A stretch of 33,874 nucleotides of DNA from Dysgonamonadaceae bacterium (lineage in GTDB: Bacteria; Bacteroidota; Bacteroidia; Bacteroidales; Azobacteroidaceae), in the NCBI GenBank assembly GCA_031287395.1, contig JAITTA010000287.1, positions 1-33,874 on the forward strand, given 5' to 3'. Below are positions 33,018 through 33,874 of this stretch, one piece after another. The notes under the pieces are model-generated. The model did no database searches. It was given only the letters and a program-made list of their open reading frames with translations, and was not told the origin of the DNA. How positions within the stretch are numbered: the first letter of the stretch is position 1; each line of letters opens with the position of its first letter. Position numbers and translations under genes: made by a program.

Positions 33018-33874
33018 ATGCTCACCCCTCTCTTCCGCACTCTCTGTCTTCCCGTCACGCTCCACAGCGCCTGGAAGCTCGTCAAATCGAAAAACTCCGC
33101 CGGAGGAATCGACGGACTTTCCATTGTGCAGTTTGAGGAGAATCTGGCGGAAAACCTGGCGGATTTGCGGCAGGAATTAATTCATAAAACCTGGAATCCC
33201 GAACCGTACCTGCGGGTGGAAATTCCAAAAAAAGAAACGGAAATCCGCCGGTTAGGCTTGTTAAGCATCCGGGATAAAATCGTGCAGCAGGCAATCAAAA
33301 CGCTGATTGAACCGAAGATGGAGAAACTGTTCCTGAATAACAGTTACGGTTATCGTCCCGGAAAAGGGCCTGCAAGAGCGATTCGCCGGGTGATGTATAT
33401 CTATAATCAGGTGAAGCGGGGTTGGGTAGCTAAGCTGGATATCGATGATTATTTCGATACCATCAAGCAGGAACAACTGTTTATCAGCCTGCAAAACTTG
33501 TTGAAAGACGAGGAAATCGTGCGGCTGATTGAGCTTTGCCTGAAAACGGGAGTGGTTACGAAGCAATTGAAATGGAGCGAAACCGGCAAAGGCCTGCCGC
33601 AGGGAGCGGTTTTGTCCCCGTTGCTGGCTAATTTTTATTTGCATCCTTTCGATCAATTTGTGGTAAACAAAATCCCAAACTATGTCCGTTACGCCGATGA
33701 TTTCTTGGTAATTTCGGGCAATAGAGAGGAATTGGAGACAACTGTCCGGGATATTGAAGCTATATTGGAGAGCAAATTTTCATTGAAGCTGAACACCCCC
33801 GTCATTACCGACCTGGAAACGGGAACGGAGTTTTTAGGGATATGGATCAAGCGGTCGGGGTTAACATTGACCGA
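33018..33874 (+). CDS. Reverse transcriptase, 5' part (probable RT-Cas1 fusion)
   Basis: The frame opens at ATG 33018 and is still open at the window end, giving 285 residues. Reverse-transcriptase blocks appear in order: 'GGIDG' (29-33), 'YGYRPGKGPARAI' (110-122), block A 'KLDIDDYFDTI' (139-149) with Asp141, 'GKGLPQGAVLSPLLANFYL' (190-208), block C 'YVRYADDFLVI' (222-232) with the catalytic YADD, and 'EFLGIWIK' (271-278). It is of the group II intron-like type. Only 23 bp separate it from the previous stop, so there is no room for the intron RNA of a mobile group II intron. Next to a complete Cmr operon, the most likely identity is the RT half of an RT-Cas1 protein that acquires spacers from RNA. 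Cas1 itself is beyond the window. Base composition is much richer in GC than the cmr genes. Confidence 0.8.
   Translation, partial: MLTPLFRTLCLPVTLHSAWKLVKSKNSAGGIDGLSIVQFEENLAENLADLRQELIHKTWNPEPYLRVEIPKKETEIRRLGLLSIRDKIVQQAIKTLIEPKMEKLFLNNSYGYRPGKGPARAIRRVMYIYNQVKRGWVAKLDIDDYFDTIKQEQLFISLQNLLKDEEIVRLIELCLKTGVVTKQLKWSETGKGLPQGAVLSPLLANFYLHPFDQFVVNKIPNYVRYADDFLVISGNREELETTVRDIEAILESKFSLKLNTPVITDLETGTEFLGIWIKRSGLTLT

Noticed and set aside
21642-33874. CRISPR array within the window
   Set aside because: I looked for regularly spaced 28-40-base repeats in the gaps around cas6 and after the DUF2971 gene and found none. The gaps inside the operon are too short. An array may lie beyond 33874.
33018-33874. 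Reverse transcriptase as a group II intron maturase or retron
   Set aside because: There are only 23 bp between it and the preceding stop, so no intron RNA domains or msr-msd RNA fit upstream, and the Cmr neighbourhood favours a CRISPR RT. A downstream feature could still change this.

Overview
The window looks like a chromosome segment of a Bacteroidota (Bacteroidales-type) bacterium. The evidence is a SusC/SusD pair, TonB receptors with an N-terminal carboxypeptidase-regulatory-like domain, a lipoprotein with a Cys-Asn-Ser-Asp-Asp-Asp surface-export-like start, a beta-propeller/AraC membrane regulator, and TTTG / TAnnTTTG promoters. I cannot name the genus from this sequence alone.

Layout. 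(1) 1-2889: the 3' end of a serine beta-lactamase-like hydrolase gene, then a CPA2-type cation:proton antiporter. (2) 2948-7307, minus strand: a TonB-dependent receptor and a partner lipoprotein. (3) 7308-7985: a scarred intergenic stretch with abutting insertion-sequence-like inverted ends, a frameshifted small lipoprotein gene and a hairpin leader before an esterase gene. (4) 7986-21641: a polysaccharide utilisation locus. It holds an esterase, a divergently transcribed membrane-tethered sensor/AraC regulator, SusC, SusD, a GH97-alginate-lyase-like fusion, the decayed remains of a beta-helix protein and a GH43 enzyme, and a GH88 unsaturated uronyl hydrolase. The combination of a lyase with GH88 points to a uronic-acid-containing glycan. 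(5) 21642-33874: a type III-B (Cmr) CRISPR-Cas locus.

The CRISPR locus is the most interesting part. Its order is cas6, a DHH/NrN-type phosphodiesterase, a CorA-family membrane protein, a small two-helix membrane coiled-coil protein, cmr1, cas10 (no HD nuclease domain, GGDD cyclase motif intact), cmr3, cmr4, cmr5, cmr6, a DUF2971-family protein, and the start of a reverse transcriptase gene that runs off the window and is probably the RT part of an RT-Cas1 fusion. From published work on the Bacteroides fragilis Cmr system, a Cmr complex with CorA plus NrN is expected to signal through SAM-AMP: target RNA activates Cas10, SAM-AMP acts on CorA in the membrane, and NrN removes the messenger. The two-helix coiled-coil protein and the DUF2971 protein share the gene block tightly but have no role I know of in that pathway. 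They are the best candidates for undescribed components. A 24-bp hairpin lies in the predicted cas6 leader.

Base composition changes along the window: the carbohydrate genes are moderate in GC, the cmr block is very AT-rich, and the reverse transcriptase gene is sharply GC-richer, so the locus looks assembled from parts of different origin. No CRISPR array, cas2 or tRNA/rRNA gene was seen inside the window.
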